A stretch of 64,000 nt of DNA, taken from contig NZ_FPEH01000016.1 in NCBI RefSeq assembly GCF_900117425.1, positions 186,001 through 250,000 of the forward strand, in the 5' to 3' direction. The first letter of the stretch is position 1; each line of letters starts with the position of its first letter. Under the pieces are notes generated by a model. It saw nothing but the letters and a program-made list of their open reading frames with translations. It did no database searches and had not been told where the DNA came from. Source of the stretch: Novosphingobium sp. NDB2Meth1 (GTDB taxonomy: Bacteria > Pseudomonadota > Alphaproteobacteria > Sphingomonadales > Sphingomonadaceae). Made by a program: the position numbers and the translations under genes. Of the stretch, positions 49,934 through 58,772 are shown piece by piece.

Positions 49934-49939
49934 GAAAGG

Positions 49940-49975
49940 GCCTCCGGCGGGCAAGGGCCATCGCCCTTGCATCCC
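49940..49975. repeat. 36-bp inverted repeat, left copy (family F)
   Basis: Begins GCCTCCGGCGGGCAAGGGCC and ends TGCATCCC; it also contains an internal hairpin (CAAGGGC/GCCCTTG). The exact reverse complement lies at 50777-50812. The two copies bound an islet of about 800 bp. Confidence 0.9.
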
Positions 49976-50099
49976 TGAGTTTTGGGGCGGTTTTGGTGGA
50001 AGGCGGAAAACAACCGGTCTCCAAATCAGCAGCCAGCAGGCGGTGACTCCCACCTGCGGCTCGACTACTATAAGCTAGGGATCCGGGAGGAAGCCGAAC

Positions 50100-50450
50100 A
50101 TGCTGCAACCAAGAAAGAAGTTAGCGATATCCGCCGCGCTCTTCGCATTAATCTCCGCATGTACTTCGTCCCCATCACAGGACCAGCAGCGTTCAAATGA
50201 TGCGGTCGATGCCGCATATCGCGTTTGCAATGCTATGATGACTACAAATCTCGTCAGCAGATGTGATGTAAGCGGCTGGAATTCATCTGTCGATGTTCGC
50301 ATTGATACTAATGCGAGGGAGGCAATAAAAATGTGTAGCTCCTCGGTCGCACTCGTATCGCAGTACACGCCGTCGCTTTCTGGACGATGGAAGCTGCGGA
50401 TACTTTCGCCGTTTAGCGGCGAAAACGTGCTTGCTGAGTGCCCGTTTTAA
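50100..50450 (+). CDS. Putative lipoprotein, lower-GC gene in repeat-bounded islet
   Basis: A 116-residue product with an N-terminal signal and lipobox (LAISAALFALISAC, Cys near residue 21). The mature part is polar with four further Cys and no known domain. GGAGG lies 10 nt before the ATG and a -10-like TATAAG at about 50070. Counting positions 50161-50400 gives 122 G/C in 240, about 51%, well below the neighbours, and codon choice is correspondingly AT-richer. This and the flanking inverted repeats suggest recent acquisition. Confidence 0.62.
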   Translation: MLQPRKKLAISAALFALISACTSSPSQDQQRSNDAVDAAYRVCNAMMTTNLVSRCDVSGWNSSVDVRIDTNAREAIKMCSSSVALVSQYTPSLSGRWKLRILSPFSGENVLAECPF

Positions 50451-50548
50451 GCCAAGGATAGGCCGTGGCCCACTTCCGCGGGGGAGCGAACGCAGTCGCT
50501 CGAATCTATTCATACTGACTGGGCTACCCGCCACCACACAAAATCGTC

Positions 50549-50761
50549 GGCCCGGACTTGATCCGGGCCTTGGCTTTTCTTTTCGGGCGCAGCGCCAGAA
50601 GGACAGCCCAACCCCGTGTCAAGCACGGGGTGACGGGGATGGGAGGGGAATGCCTTTTATCCCCACACTTCGTCATTGCGACCCCGGCCGTGAGCCGGGG
50701 GAAGCAATCCAGGGCGGTGTTGCGCGGCTCTGGATTGCTTCGCTACGCTCGCTGGTGACGA
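50549..50761. repeat. Cluster of palindromic intergenic repeats
   Basis: No gene is seen between 50451 and 50833. Hairpins include GGCCCGGACT/..GGGCC (50549-50569), CCCCGTG-TCAAG-CACGGGG (50612-50630), and a compound element about 50671-50761 with CCCCGGC/GCCGGGG and AAGCAATCCAG/CTGGATTGCTT. These resemble widespread alphaproteobacterial intergenic repeats. The spacing is irregular, unlike CRISPR. Confidence 0.75.
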
Positions 50762-50776
50762 GATGGAAAAGTGATC

Positions 50777-50812
50777 GGGATGCAAGGGCGATGGCCCTTG
50801 CCCGCCGGAGGC
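50777..50812. repeat. 36-bp inverted repeat, right copy (family F)
   Basis: Begins GGGATGCAAGGGCGATGGCC and ends CCGGAGGC; exact reverse complement of 49940-49975. A run of AAAAAA follows at 50815. It ends 22 bp before the stop of the aldo/keto reductase gene and could serve as its terminator as well. Confidence 0.9.
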
Positions 50813-50833
50813 ACAAAAAACCCGCCAGACGCC

Positions 50834-51835
50834 TCAAGCCGCCTCAAACTCTTCCGTATCGATCGTCGCCTGCATCACCGGCCCATAGCGGTGCCCCGCC
50901 ACGGTCTGGTGGTTGATCAGCGCATCCACCTCGGCCACCAGCGCCGCCGAAGGCTCCCAGTCCCACCGCGCGATGTTTTCGGCGAGGTGGTCCTGCCGCG
51001 AGGTGCCCGGGATCGCCACCACGTGCGGCCCGCGCGCCAGCACCCAGCCGAGCGCTAGCTGCGCCGCCGTCACGCCCTCGCGCGCCGCCAAGGCTGCGAA
51101 CTGTTCGGCAAGGCCAAGGTTGTGCGCCCAGTTCTCGCCCTGAAAGCGCGGCATGTTCGGGCGGATGTCGCCCTTGGGCATGGCAGCGGGATCAGGCCGC
51201 TCGTCCACCAGCAGGCCCCGGCAGACGGGCGAGAACGCCACGAAGGTGATGCCGAGCTCGCGGCAGGTCTCCAGCACCGCGATTTCCGGATTGCGCGTCA
51301 TCGGCGAATATTCGGTCTGCAGCGCGGCAATCGGATGCTCGGCGTGGGCGCGGCGCACCGTCTCGGCCGACATTTCGGACAGGCCGATCCCGCCGATCTT
51401 GCCCTCGCGCACGAGGTCTCCAAGCGCGCCGACCGATTCCTCGATCGGCACGGTGAAATCGCGGCGGTGGAGGTAGTAGAGGTCGATGTGGTCGGTCTTG
51501 AGCAGCCGCAGCGAGGTTTCGAGCGCGCCCCGGATCGTCTCGGGCTTGCAGTCGATCCGCCGCGCCTTGCCATCAACGATGATGCCGGTCTTGCTGGCGA
51601 GGAAGAACTTGTTGCGCTGCCCCGAAAGCGCCTCGCCGATCAGCGTTTCGTTGTGGCCATCGCCATAGATCCGCGCGGTATCGAGGTGGTCGTAGCCAAG
51701 ATCGAGCGCGCGGGCGAGCAGGCGCTTGCCGTCCTCGTCCGAAGGCGGGGTGCCATAGGCCCAGCTCAGCGACATGCAGCCAAGGCCGATGGGATTGGTC
51801 TCGCGACCGGCGATCGTGCGGCGGGTAAAGGTCAT
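50834..51835 (-). CDS. Aldo/keto reductase
   Basis: A 333-residue NADPH-dependent TIM-barrel oxidoreductase of the AKR13/YajO-like branch. The tetrad is visible: DHLDTARIYG (Asp, Tyr), LASKTGI (Lys) and YYLHRRD (His). The C-terminal cofactor loop is IPGTSRQDHLAENIA. Substrate unknown. The 3' end borders the repeat-bounded islet. It is preceded on the same strand by the OmpA-type lipoprotein gene's 3' hairpin. Confidence 0.92.
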   Translation of the reverse strand: MTFTRRTIAGRETNPIGLGCMSLSWAYGTPPSDEDGKRLLARALDLGYDHLDTARIYGDGHNETLIGEALSGQRNKFFLASKTGIIVDGKARRIDCKPETIRGALETSLRLLKTDHIDLYYLHRRDFTVPIEESVGALGDLVREGKIGGIGLSEMSAETVRRAHAEHPIAALQTEYSPMTRNPEIAVLETCRELGITFVAFSPVCRGLLVDERPDPAAMPKGDIRPNMPRFQGENWAHNLGLAEQFAALAAREGVTAAQLALGWVLARGPHVVAIPGTSRQDHLAENIARWDWEPSAALVAEVDALINHQTVAGHRYGPVMQATIDTEEFEAA

Positions 51836-51864
51836 GGAAATGCTCCTCTTCGCAAGGAGCGATG

Positions 51865-51897
51865 CCAGCCGGGCCGACTTGGCGTCAACCCGGCTGG
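51865..51897. terminator. Hairpin between aldo/keto reductase and OmpA-type gene
   Basis: CCAGCCGGG (51865-51873) pairs with CCCGGCTGG (51889-51897) around a 15-nt loop. It lies about 20 bp beyond the OmpA-type stop on the minus strand. There is no T tract, so it may be an attenuator, an mRNA 3' end stabiliser, or only a weak terminator. Confidence 0.45.
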
Positions 51898-51915
51898 AAC
51901 GGTCTATTTCACCAG

Positions 51916-52608
51916 TTACTGCCCCTGGCGCGCGCGGGCGACGTCTTCCTGCGAAACCGGCACGATCTTGATTTCCACGCGGCGGTTGGCCGAGCGGCCT
52001 TCCTCGGTCGCGTTCGAGGCGATCGGCTGGCTCTCGCCAAGGCCCTGGCTGCGGATGCGCGCCGCCGAAACCCCGCGCGAGGAAAGGTAATCGGCCACCG
52101 CGCGGGCGCGGTTCTCCGAAAGCGTCTGGTTGTACGCGTCCGAACCGGTCGAATCGGTGTGGCCGTAAATGTCGATCAGCGAATCCGGATACTGCACCAG
52201 GCTCTGCGCCACCTTGTCGAGCGTGTCGCGGAAGCCGGGCTTGATCACCGTGCTGTCGGTATCGAAGGTCACGCCGTTGGGCAGGTTGACGAGGATCGCC
52301 TTGCCGCCGTCCACCGGGCTCACATCGACGCCAGTACCAGCGGTCTGCTCGCGCAGCTGCTTGATCTGCTTGTCATAGGAATAGCCGATGGCTGCCCCGG
52401 CGACGCCGCCGATGCCCGCGCCGATGATGCGGCCCGTGCCGCCGCCGATCAGGCCGCCGAGCAGCAGACCCGCCAGCGCGCCGCCGCCGGCACCGATCGC
52501 CGTGCGCGAAACCTTCTGCTGGCCGGTGTTCGGATCGGTGACGCAGGCCGAGAGGCTGACGAGCGAGACAGCGCAGAGGCTGGAAACAAGAACGCGCCTG
52601 ATCTTCAT
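51916..52608 (-). CDS. OmpA-family lipoprotein with glycine zipper
   Basis: A 230-residue envelope protein. The lipoprotein signal ends LSLSAC (Cys22). A glycine-zipper segment follows (AIGAGGGALAGLLLGGLIGG, then GAGIGGVAGAAIGY, residues about 37-75), then an OmpA/MotB peptidoglycan-binding domain (VTFDTDSTVIKPG, IDIYGHTDSTGSDAYNQTLS, RARAVADYL, then GESQPIASNATEEGRSANRR). Such YiaD-like proteins link outer membrane and wall. ATG 52608 has AGGGGA upstream; its leader is identical over 16 nt to that of the gene at 17525. Confidence 0.9.
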   Translation of the reverse strand: MKIRRVLVSSLCAVSLVSLSACVTDPNTGQQKVSRTAIGAGGGALAGLLLGGLIGGGTGRIIGAGIGGVAGAAIGYSYDKQIKQLREQTAGTGVDVSPVDGGKAILVNLPNGVTFDTDSTVIKPGFRDTLDKVAQSLVQYPDSLIDIYGHTDSTGSDAYNQTLSENRARAVADYLSSRGVSAARIRSQGLGESQPIASNATEEGRSANRRVEIKIVPVSQEDVARARQGQ

Positions 52609-52765
52609 GATACTTCCCCTGTGAACGGTCCCTCGTCCGAGGGTTCGTTGCATTGTACTGTCACCGCCAAAAACGGTTACGGTACGCATCTTCGTCCTAA
52701 CATCCTGAACGCCACCCGAATAGCAGCACTTCGCGCGCGCGTTCAAATCTGCTAGCGACCTTGGG

Positions 52766-54091
52766 GTGACCCCGTATCCTTGGCCCGACGCCCTCATCAT
52801 CCTTGGGCTGGTCGTCCTCAACGCCCTGTTTTCCATGACAGAACTGGCGATTGTCTCGGCACGTCCCGCCCGCCTCAAGGTTGCGGCCGAAGGTGGCAGC
52901 GCGGGCGCGAAACTGGCGCTCGAACTGGCCGCAGACCCCGGCAAGCTGCTTTCGACCGCGCAGATCGGCATCACCCTCATCGGCATCATCGCCGGTGCGT
53001 ACTCCGGTGCCAGCCTCGGCGGGCCGACCGGAGAACGCCTCGCCGCGCTCGGTGTTCCGGCCGAATGGGCCGAGACAGCGGGCTTCATGCTGGTGATCGC
53101 GGCGACGACTTACCTCAGCCTCGTGATCGGCGAACTCGTGCCCAAGCAGCTCGGTCTGCGCTTGGCCGAACCCATCGCGATCATTGCCGCGCGCCCCATG
53201 CAGCTCATGGCTCAGGCCACCGCGCCGCTCGTCTGGCTGCTGAACAGCTCCTCCGTGCTGATCCTGCGCCTGTTTGGCATGCACCGTCAGCAAGAGCAGG
53301 ACGTGACGGCGGAGGAACTCCACATGATCTTCGCCGAGGCCACCCGCTCAGGCGTGATCGAGGAAGACGAGCGCGCGCTGATGACCGGCATCATGCGCCT
53401 CGCGGAGCGCCCGGTGCGCGAAGTGATGACCCCGCGCACCGAACTTCACTGGATCGAGCGCCGTGCGCCCGAGGCGGACCTGCGCGCCGCGATTGCCGAC
53501 AGCCCGCATTCGCTGCTGCTCGTGGCGGACGGCTCGGTCGACAACGTCGTCGGCGTGGTCAAGGTCCGCGATGTGCTCTCGGTGCTCCTGCGCGGCCGCA
53601 AGGTCATGCTCAGCCGGCTGATGAAGAAGCCCGCCATCGTGCCCGACCAGCTCGATACGATGGATGCGCTGCGCGTGATCCAGCAGGCCGAAGTCGCCAT
53701 CGCGCTGGTGCATGACGAGTATGGCCACCTCGAAGGGATCGTCACCCCGGCGGACCTGCTCGATGCCATCGTCGGCAATTTCGTCGCGCATGGCGATGAG
53801 GGCGATGCACCGATGATCGTCGAGCGCGAGGACGGCTCGCTGCTGCTCTCGGGCGCGCTCCCCGCCGACGCACTGGCCGACCGCCTGTCGATCGAGCTGC
53901 CCGAAGACCGCGACTTCGCCACTGCGGCCGGCTTTGCACTATCCGTGCTGAAGCGCCTGCCGAGCGAGGGCGAGCACTTCCACGATCAGGGCTGGCGCTT
54001 CGAAGTCGTCGACATGGACGGCCGCAAGATCGACAAGCTCCTCGCGAGCAAGGTCAAGCCGACGCCCGCTGTAGCGATGCTCGACGGCTGA
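52766..54091 (+). CDS. CNNM/CBS-domain membrane protein (hemolysin/CorC-like family)
   Basis: A 441-residue product. The N-terminal CNNM (DUF21) domain has three to four membrane helices (LIILGLVVLNALFSMTELAI, then TAQIGITLIGIIAGAYSGAS), followed by a CBS pair (VREVMTPRTELHWIERRAPE through GIVTPADLLDAIVGN) and a C-terminal CorC_HlyC FAD-like domain (GFALSVLKRLPSEGEHFHDQ). Likely role: divalent-metal export or membrane-stress tolerance. It starts at GTG 52766, giving VTPYPWPDALIILG. The older label hemolysin is not supported by function. Confidence 0.9.
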   Translation: MTPYPWPDALIILGLVVLNALFSMTELAIVSARPARLKVAAEGGSAGAKLALELAADPGKLLSTAQIGITLIGIIAGAYSGASLGGPTGERLAALGVPAEWAETAGFMLVIAATTYLSLVIGELVPKQLGLRLAEPIAIIAARPMQLMAQATAPLVWLLNSSSVLILRLFGMHRQQEQDVTAEELHMIFAEATRSGVIEEDERALMTGIMRLAERPVREVMTPRTELHWIERRAPEADLRAAIADSPHSLLLVADGSVDNVVGVVKVRDVLSVLLRGRKVMLSRLMKKPAIVPDQLDTMDALRVIQQAEVAIALVHDEYGHLEGIVTPADLLDAIVGNFVAHGDEGDAPMIVEREDGSLLLSGALPADALADRLSIELPEDRDFATAAGFALSVLKRLPSEGEHFHDQGWRFEVVDMDGRKIDKLLASKVKPTPAVAMLDG

Positions 54092-54095
54092 AGTT

Positions 54096-54155
54096 CCTCT
54101 CCATTTTTGCGAAGCACAAATGGAGAGGTGGCAGCCCGAAGGGCTGACGGAGGGG
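54096..54155. repeat. Palindromic intergenic repeat, family D
   Basis: CCTCTCCATTT (54096-54106) pairs perfectly with AAATGGAGAGG (54118-54128). A second small hairpin CAGCCC-GAA-GGGCTG (54132-54146) follows. It resembles a dispersed sphingomonad repeat. It occupies the whole gap between convergent genes and may terminate both. Confidence 0.8.
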
Positions 54156-54159
54156 TTCT

Positions 54160-54573
54160 TCAGCCCGCCGTGCTGGCCTGCGCCTCGCGCCCGTCGCCTT
54201 CCGGCGCGGCGAGGATATCGCGCAGCGTCGCGCCCTTGGCCACGGTCTTGGTCTTGGGATCGCCGACGACGCTGCGGATGCCGACGGCCGACGCGCCCGC
54301 CTTGCCCAGCGCATCGGTTTCCACCGCGCTGCGCGGGGCCGGGCCGCCGAACAGGGCATCGAGCGCCTGCTTCGAGCTGTCGAGATCCTGCGGACGCGGC
54401 GCGCCGGGGTTGGGCGGCATCAGCGAGAAATCGGGTGGCACCACCAGCGGCGCCTGACGGCTGACGGCGAACTCATCAGGCCGGATGCGGTTGAACAGCG
54501 AGCCCCCCTGCGAGCACGCGCCGAGCAGCATGGCGCCACCGGCAAGCATCAGGATCGAGGTCGACTTACGCAT
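54160..54573 (-). CDS. DUF3035 lipoprotein (BamF-like)
   Basis: A 137-residue lipoprotein with signal ending MLLGAC (Cys). The DUF3035 signature is RPDEFAVSRQAPLVVPPDFS. In Caulobacter the corresponding BamF is an alphaproteobacterial component of the outer-membrane beta-barrel assembly complex. Its start overlaps the lspA stop by one base (TGATG), so it is translated with lspA, the enzyme that would process its own lipid-modified precursor. The C-terminal third is low-complexity Ala/Gly. Confidence 0.85.
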   Translation of the reverse strand: MRKSTSILMLAGGAMLLGACSQGGSLFNRIRPDEFAVSRQAPLVVPPDFSLMPPNPGAPRPQDLDSSKQALDALFGGPAPRSAVETDALGKAGASAVGIRSVVGDPKTKTVAKGATLRDILAAPEGDGREAQASTAG

Positions 54574-55094
54574 CAAACAGTCTCCGTGGCGGTATCATGG
54601 TCAGCATCCGCCGGCTGGGCGGGCTTTTCGCGCGAAAGCAGCGACCGGGCAAGCAGTATCAGCACGCCGAAGGTGATCGCCGCATCGGCGAGATTGAAGA
54701 TCAGGAACGGGCGCCATTCGCCGATATGCAGATCGGCATAATCGATCACATAGCCGCGCACCGCCCGGTCGTAGATATTGCCCAGCGCCCCGCCAAGCAC
54801 GAGCGCCAGCGCGAGGATCTCGCCCAGCACCTTCTCGCGCAGCATCCACACGGCGACGCCGAGCGCGATCGCGCCGGTCATCCCCAGCAGCGCGAACTTC
54901 ATCTCGCTCGAATCCGCGGTGAACATGCCGTAGGAAACGCCGTAGTTCTCGGTCCAGCGCAGATCGAAGAACGGCAGCAGCTTGATCACGCCGATCGCCT
55001 GCAGCTGCAGCGGCCCCGCCATCAGCGCCTTGATCGCGCGGTCGATCCCGAACACGCCGAGCGCCAGCGCAAATCCGGCGAAGCGGTTCCTCAC
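54573..55094 (-). CDS. lspA: Lipoprotein signal peptidase (signal peptidase II)
   Basis: Aspartic protease of the inner membrane that cleaves prolipoprotein signals. The 173-residue product has four membrane helices and the catalytic Asp pair in [19 protein letters not shown] and NLADAAIT. The usual NxGAAFGL stretch is replaced by NYGVSYGMF, within family variation. It overlaps ileS by 4 bp upstream and bamF-like by 1 bp downstream. The ileS-lspA order is widely conserved. Confidence 0.95.
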   Translation of the reverse strand: MRNRFAGFALALGVFGIDRAIKALMAGPLQLQAIGVIKLLPFFDLRWTENYGVSYGMFTADSSEMKFALLGMTGAIALGVAVWMLREKVLGEILALALVLGGALGNIYDRAVRGYVIDYADLHIGEWRPFLIFNLADAAITFGVLILLARSLLSREKPAQPADADHDTATETV

Positions 55095-57985
55095 GCGTCG
55101 ACCCCCGCCACGACTTCGTCACAACGCGCGCACAGCGCACCGTCCTCGGTCACTTCCGGCAGGTGCCGCCAGCAGCGGCCGCACTTGTGGTGGGCGGTGG
55201 GCACGATTTCCACCGCATCGCCCTGCCCGCGCGTGACTTGCGCGGTGATGAACAGTTCGGCGAGATCGCCTTCAGCCGCGCCCGCCGGAACTACTACTTC
55301 CGCCTGCAGGCTCGATCCGATGACCTTGTCGCGCCGCAGCGGCTCGATCGCTTCGGTCACCGTGTTGCGCAGCGCGCGCAGGCCCTCGAACCGTTCGGCG
55401 AGCGCGGCATCGCGCCATTCCGCCGGCAGTTCCCGCAGCGCTTCCAGATGGACGCTGCCCCCATCCGGGAAGCGCGAGGTCCACACTTCCTCGCTGGTGA
55501 ACACCAGCACCGGCGCCGCATAGCGTACCAGCGCGTGGAACAGCACGTCGAGCACCGTGCGATAGGCGCGCCGCTTGGGGTCCGTCGGCGCGTCGCAATA
55601 GAGGCAGTCCTTGCGGATATCGAAGAAGAACGCCGAGAGGTCCTCGTTGCAGAAATCGATCAGCACGCGGGTGTAGGTGTTGAAATCGAAGTCGTTGATC
55701 GCCTGCCGCAGCGCACCATCCAGTTCGACAAGCCGGTGCAGCATATAGCGCTCCAGCTCCGGCATATCCGCCGCCTCGACGCCTTCCGCCCCATGGTCGA
55801 ACCCGTCCAGCGCGCCCAGCAGATAGCGGAAGGTGTTGCGCAGCTTGCGGTACTGGTCCGCCACGCCCGCGAGGATTTCCTTCCCGATCCGGTGGTCCTC
55901 GGTGAAATCGACCGAAAGCGCCCAGAGCCGCAGGATATCCGCGCCATATTCCTTCATCAGGTCGATGGGCGAGATCGTGTTCCCCAGCGACTTGGACATT
56001 TTCATGCCCTTGGCGTCCATCGTGAAGCCGTGCGTCAGCACCGCATTGTAAGGCGCCCGCCCGCGCGTGGAGCAGCTTTCCAGCAGCGAGGACTGGAACC
56101 AGCCGCGATGCTGGTCCGAGCCTTCGAGATAGAGATCCGCCGGCCACTGGAGGTCCGGCCAGCGCCCGCTTTCGAGCACGAAGGCATGGGTCGAACCCGA
56201 ATCGAACCACACGTCGAGAATGTCGGTGACCTGCTCGTAGTCCTCGACGCGGTAGTCCGGCCCGAGGTACTCCTGCGCGCGTTCCGCATCCCAAGCATCG
56301 ACGCCCTCGGCGCGCACCGCCGCGACGATCCGCGCGTTGACGGCGGGATCGTTGAGGTACTGGCCGGTCTTGCGGTCCACAAACAGCGTGATCGGCACGC
56401 CCCACGCGCGCTGGCGCGAGAGCACCCAGTCCGGCCGCCCCTCGACCATCGCGCCGATGCGGTTGCGGCCCTTCTCCGGCACGAAGCGCGTCGCGGCGAT
56501 GGCGGCCACGGCCTTCTCGCGCAGCGTCTCGCCTGCCTCGCCCCGGTCCATCGGCACAAACCACTGCGGCGTGCAGCGATAGATCACCTTGGCCTTCGAA
56601 CGCCACGAATGCGGGTAGGAATGCTTGTAGTCGGCAGACGCCGCCAGCAACCCGCCCGCCGCGCGCAAGTCCTCGCAGATCGGCCCGTCCGGCGCGTTGA
56701 ACTTGGGATTGATCACCGAGCCCTGCCCGCCGAGCCAGCCCCAGTCCTCGCGGTACTTGCCATCGCCCTGCACCGCGAACACCGGCTCGATCCCGTGCGC
56801 CTTGCACAGCGCAAAGTCGTCCTCGCCGTGGTCCGGGGCCATATGGACAAGGCCCGTGCCGCTGTCGGTCGTGACGAAATCGCCGGGCAGCATGGGGCGC
56901 GGCTTGGCAAAGAACCCGCCGAGCGCGTGCATCGGGTGGCGGCAGATGGTTCCGGCGAGGTCGGAGCCTTTGTATCTTGCTCCAGCAGTCTCAAAGATTG
57001 GATAACCAGTCAAATCGACAGCTTGCCCGTGCACCTCCTGCAAACGTTGCCGCACCAGACTGCTAACACGATTGAAGAATTGACCTTGAAGGTCAGATGC
57101 AATCAAAAACTTTCTGTCTCGCAGCGAAGAAAGAAAACCATCGTCGCCAATCCCAAGAGGATCAGGTCTACCAATCTCAAATCCCTTGCCGCGGATGTCG
57201 ACAAGCACATACTCAACTTCCGGCCCATAAGCCAAAGCCTGATTCACCGGGATCGTCCACGGCGTCGTCGTCCAGATCACCGCATGCGCGCCAACCAGTT
57301 CGGCAATCGGCGATTCCACAATCTCGAACGCCACGTCGATCTGGGTCGAGACGATATCCTCGTACTCGATCTCCGCCTCGGCCAGCGCGGTCTTCTCGAC
57401 CGGGCTCCACATCACCGGCTTCGCGCCGCGATAGAGCTGGCCGCTTTCCGCAAACTTCAGCAGTTCGGCAACGATGGTGCCTTCGGCCTGCGGGTCCATC
57501 GTCAGGTACGGGTTGTCCCAATCGCCCTGGATGCCGAGCCGCTTCAGCTGCTCGCGCTGCACGTCCACCCACTTCTGGGCATAGGCGCGGCATTCGGCGC
57601 GGAATTCCTTCGGCGGAACCTCGTCCTTGTTCTTCTTCTTCTTGCGGTACTCTTCCTCGATCTTCCACTCGATGGGGAGGCCATGGCAATCCCAGCCGGG
57701 CACATAGGGCGCGTCCTTGCCGAGCAAGGTCTGCGTGCGGCACACCATGTCCTTGAGGATATGGTTCAGCGCATGGCCGATATGCATGTCGCCATTGGCA
57801 TAGGGCGGGCCGTCATGAAGAATGAACTTCTCCGCGCCCGCACGCGCCTTGCGCAGTTGGCTGTAGAGCCCTTCGTCCTGCCAGCGCGCCAGAATGCCCG
57901 GCTCCTTCTGGGGGAGGCCGGCCTTCATCGGGAAATCGGTCTTCGGCAGGAAGACGGTCGAGCGGTAGTCTGGAGCTTCGGTCAT
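55091..57985 (-). CDS. ileS: Isoleucyl-tRNA synthetase
   Basis: Charges tRNA-Ile, with editing of Val. The 964-residue class I synthetase has HIGH ([10 protein letters not shown], near residue 65), the CP1 editing domain (about 200-410), KMSKS ([10 protein letters not shown], near 665), the anticodon-binding region and a C-terminal zinc finger ([17 protein letters not shown]). Residues about 249-331 are encoded by a patch of about 50% GC (119 of 240 bases at 57001-57240), unlike the 63-75% of the flanks, and include an extra 25-residue stretch after [11 protein letters not shown]. The frame is intact, so it is probably functional but mosaic. Confidence 0.95.
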   Translation of the reverse strand: MTEAPDYRSTVFLPKTDFPMKAGLPQKEPGILARWQDEGLYSQLRKARAGAEKFILHDGPPYANGDMHIGHALNHILKDMVCRTQTLLGKDAPYVPGWDCHGLPIEWKIEEEYRKKKKNKDEVPPKEFRAECRAYAQKWVDVQREQLKRLGIQGDWDNPYLTMDPQAEGTIVAELLKFAESGQLYRGAKPVMWSPVEKTALAEAEIEYEDIVSTQIDVAFEIVESPIAELVGAHAVIWTTTPWTIPVNQALAYGPEVEYVLVDIRGKGFEIGRPDPLGIGDDGFLSSLRDRKFLIASDLQGQFFNRVSSLVRQRLQEVHGQAVDLTGYPIFETAGARYKGSDLAGTICRHPMHALGGFFAKPRPMLPGDFVTTDSGTGLVHMAPDHGEDDFALCKAHGIEPVFAVQGDGKYREDWGWLGGQGSVINPKFNAPDGPICEDLRAAGGLLAASADYKHSYPHSWRSKAKVIYRCTPQWFVPMDRGEAGETLREKAVAAIAATRFVPEKGRNRIGAMVEGRPDWVLSRQRAWGVPITLFVDRKTGQYLNDPAVNARIVAAVRAEGVDAWDAERAQEYLGPDYRVEDYEQVTDILDVWFDSGSTHAFVLESGRWPDLQWPADLYLEGSDQHRGWFQSSLLESCSTRGRAPYNAVLTHGFTMDAKGMKMSKSLGNTISPIDLMKEYGADILRLWALSVDFTEDHRIGKEILAGVADQYRKLRNTFRYLLGALDGFDHGAEGVEAADMPELERYMLHRLVELDGALRQAINDFDFNTYTRVLIDFCNEDLSAFFFDIRKDCLYCDAPTDPKRRAYRTVLDVLFHALVRYAAPVLVFTSEEVWTSRFPDGGSVHLEALRELPAEWRDAALAERFEGLRALRNTVTEAIEPLRRDKVIGSSLQAEVVVPAGAAEGDLAELFITAQVTRGQGDAVEIVPTAHHKCGRCWRHLPEVTEDGALCARCDEVVAGVDA

Positions 57986-58054
57986 GATCGGCGGGCCTTA
58001 GCCTTAGCGCCCGCCTAGCGCAATTTGGTTCGCACGGACCCGGAACCTCCCCCT

Positions 58055-58125
58055 CCGTTCGTGTCGAGCGAAGTCGAGACACTGGGCGCAGCGCTTGGTG
58101 TCTCGACTTCGCTCGACACGAACGG
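58055..58125. repeat. Palindromic intergenic repeat, family A (perfect copy)
   Basis: Two perfectly complementary 28-bp arms: left CCGTTCGTGTCGAGCGAAGT and onward to 58082, right 58098-58125 ending GACACGAACGG, around a 15-bp loop. Same family as 39703-39768. It lies between ileS and a truncated TetR remnant. Confidence 0.9.
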
Positions 58126-58137
58126 GGAGTTTTGGGT

Positions 58138-58425
58138 TCAGGGCGCTACAGAACGCCCCACCCCGTAAGCCCGCACAAACGCCGCGCCGTGGTCCCGCGC
58201 CAGCGCCGCCAGATCGAGGCAGCGCACATCCGCCCCGCCCAGCTCCTGCTGGTGCAGCGCCGCAACCAGCAGCGGAGAGACAAGCGCGATCGCGGCGTGG
58301 CGCGGGTCCGCCGCCACCATCTCGCCGCGCGCGATATGCAAGGCTAGTCGCGCCTCAGCTGCCGCCAAGGTCGGCTCGAGGATCGCCTCGACATAGGCCG
58401 GGCCGATCCGTCCCTGCCGCGCGCA
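58138..58425 (-). pseudogene. TetR-family regulator remnant (C-terminal part only)
   Basis: The minus-strand frame encodes a recognisable TetR C-terminal domain: GPAYVEAILEPTLAAAEARL, then ALHIARGEMVAADPRHAAIA, LVSPLLVAALHQQELGG and a tail ending GVGRSVAP and stop. The N-terminal helix-turn-helix is missing: upstream of about 58425 the frame reads antisense to the neighbouring plus-strand gene without any DNA-binding motif. So the 5' half was lost, probably by a deletion joining it to the TspO-like gene. Confidence 0.6.
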
Positions 58426-58427
58426 AG

Positions 58428-58772
58428 ATGCCGATGGTCCCGCCGGACTATATGGTCGGCTTGATCTGGACGGTGCTGCTTGGCCTGATGGGTGCGGCGC
58501 GCTGGGTCTATGTGCGGCAGAGCGGCGATAGCGGCTGGCGCTCGTGGGCGCCCTACGCGCTCGGCGCGGTGTGCATCGCCTATCCGTTCTACACCAGTGG
58601 GCTGAAGCTAAACGCCGCCGCCTACTGGGGCACCTGGCTGACGATTGCTTGCACGGTCGCGGCGATCTTCGTGCTGCGCACCCGCGATGCCCGCTCGCCG
58701 TGGTACCTGCTACCCACAGCGATCTGGGGCGGCTATGTCGTCTCGGTGATGACGGCCTACCCGCCGATGTGA
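58428..58772 (+). CDS. Short TspO/MBR-like membrane protein
   Basis: A 114-residue protein with four hydrophobic segments. From memory of TspO, VPPDYMVGLIWTVLLGLMGA resembles PPGWVFGPVWTILY..MG, and the last helix WYLLPTAIWGGYVVSVMTA resembles LLPYLAWVSFATALN. The first TspO helix and its WY..L.KP segment are absent, so it is either a short variant or 5'-truncated at the junction with the TetR remnant. No Shine-Dalgarno sequence is clear. It overlaps the ribF 3' end by 16 bp on the opposite strand. Confidence 0.45.
   Translation: MPMVPPDYMVGLIWTVLLGLMGAARWVYVRQSGDSGWRSWAPYALGAVCIAYPFYTSGLKLNAAAYWGTWLTIACTVAAIFVLRTRDARSPWYLLPTAIWGGYVVSVMTAYPPM

Noticed and set aside
50549..50812. CRISPR array
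   Set aside because: The repeats are different palindromes of unequal length and spacing, with no cas genes.
49940..50812. Insertion sequence
   Set aside because: Inverted repeats are present but no transposase is encoded, and no target duplication was recognised.
55163..58018. A plus-strand frame of about 950 codons
   Set aside because: Antisense to ileS, with no recognisable protein features.
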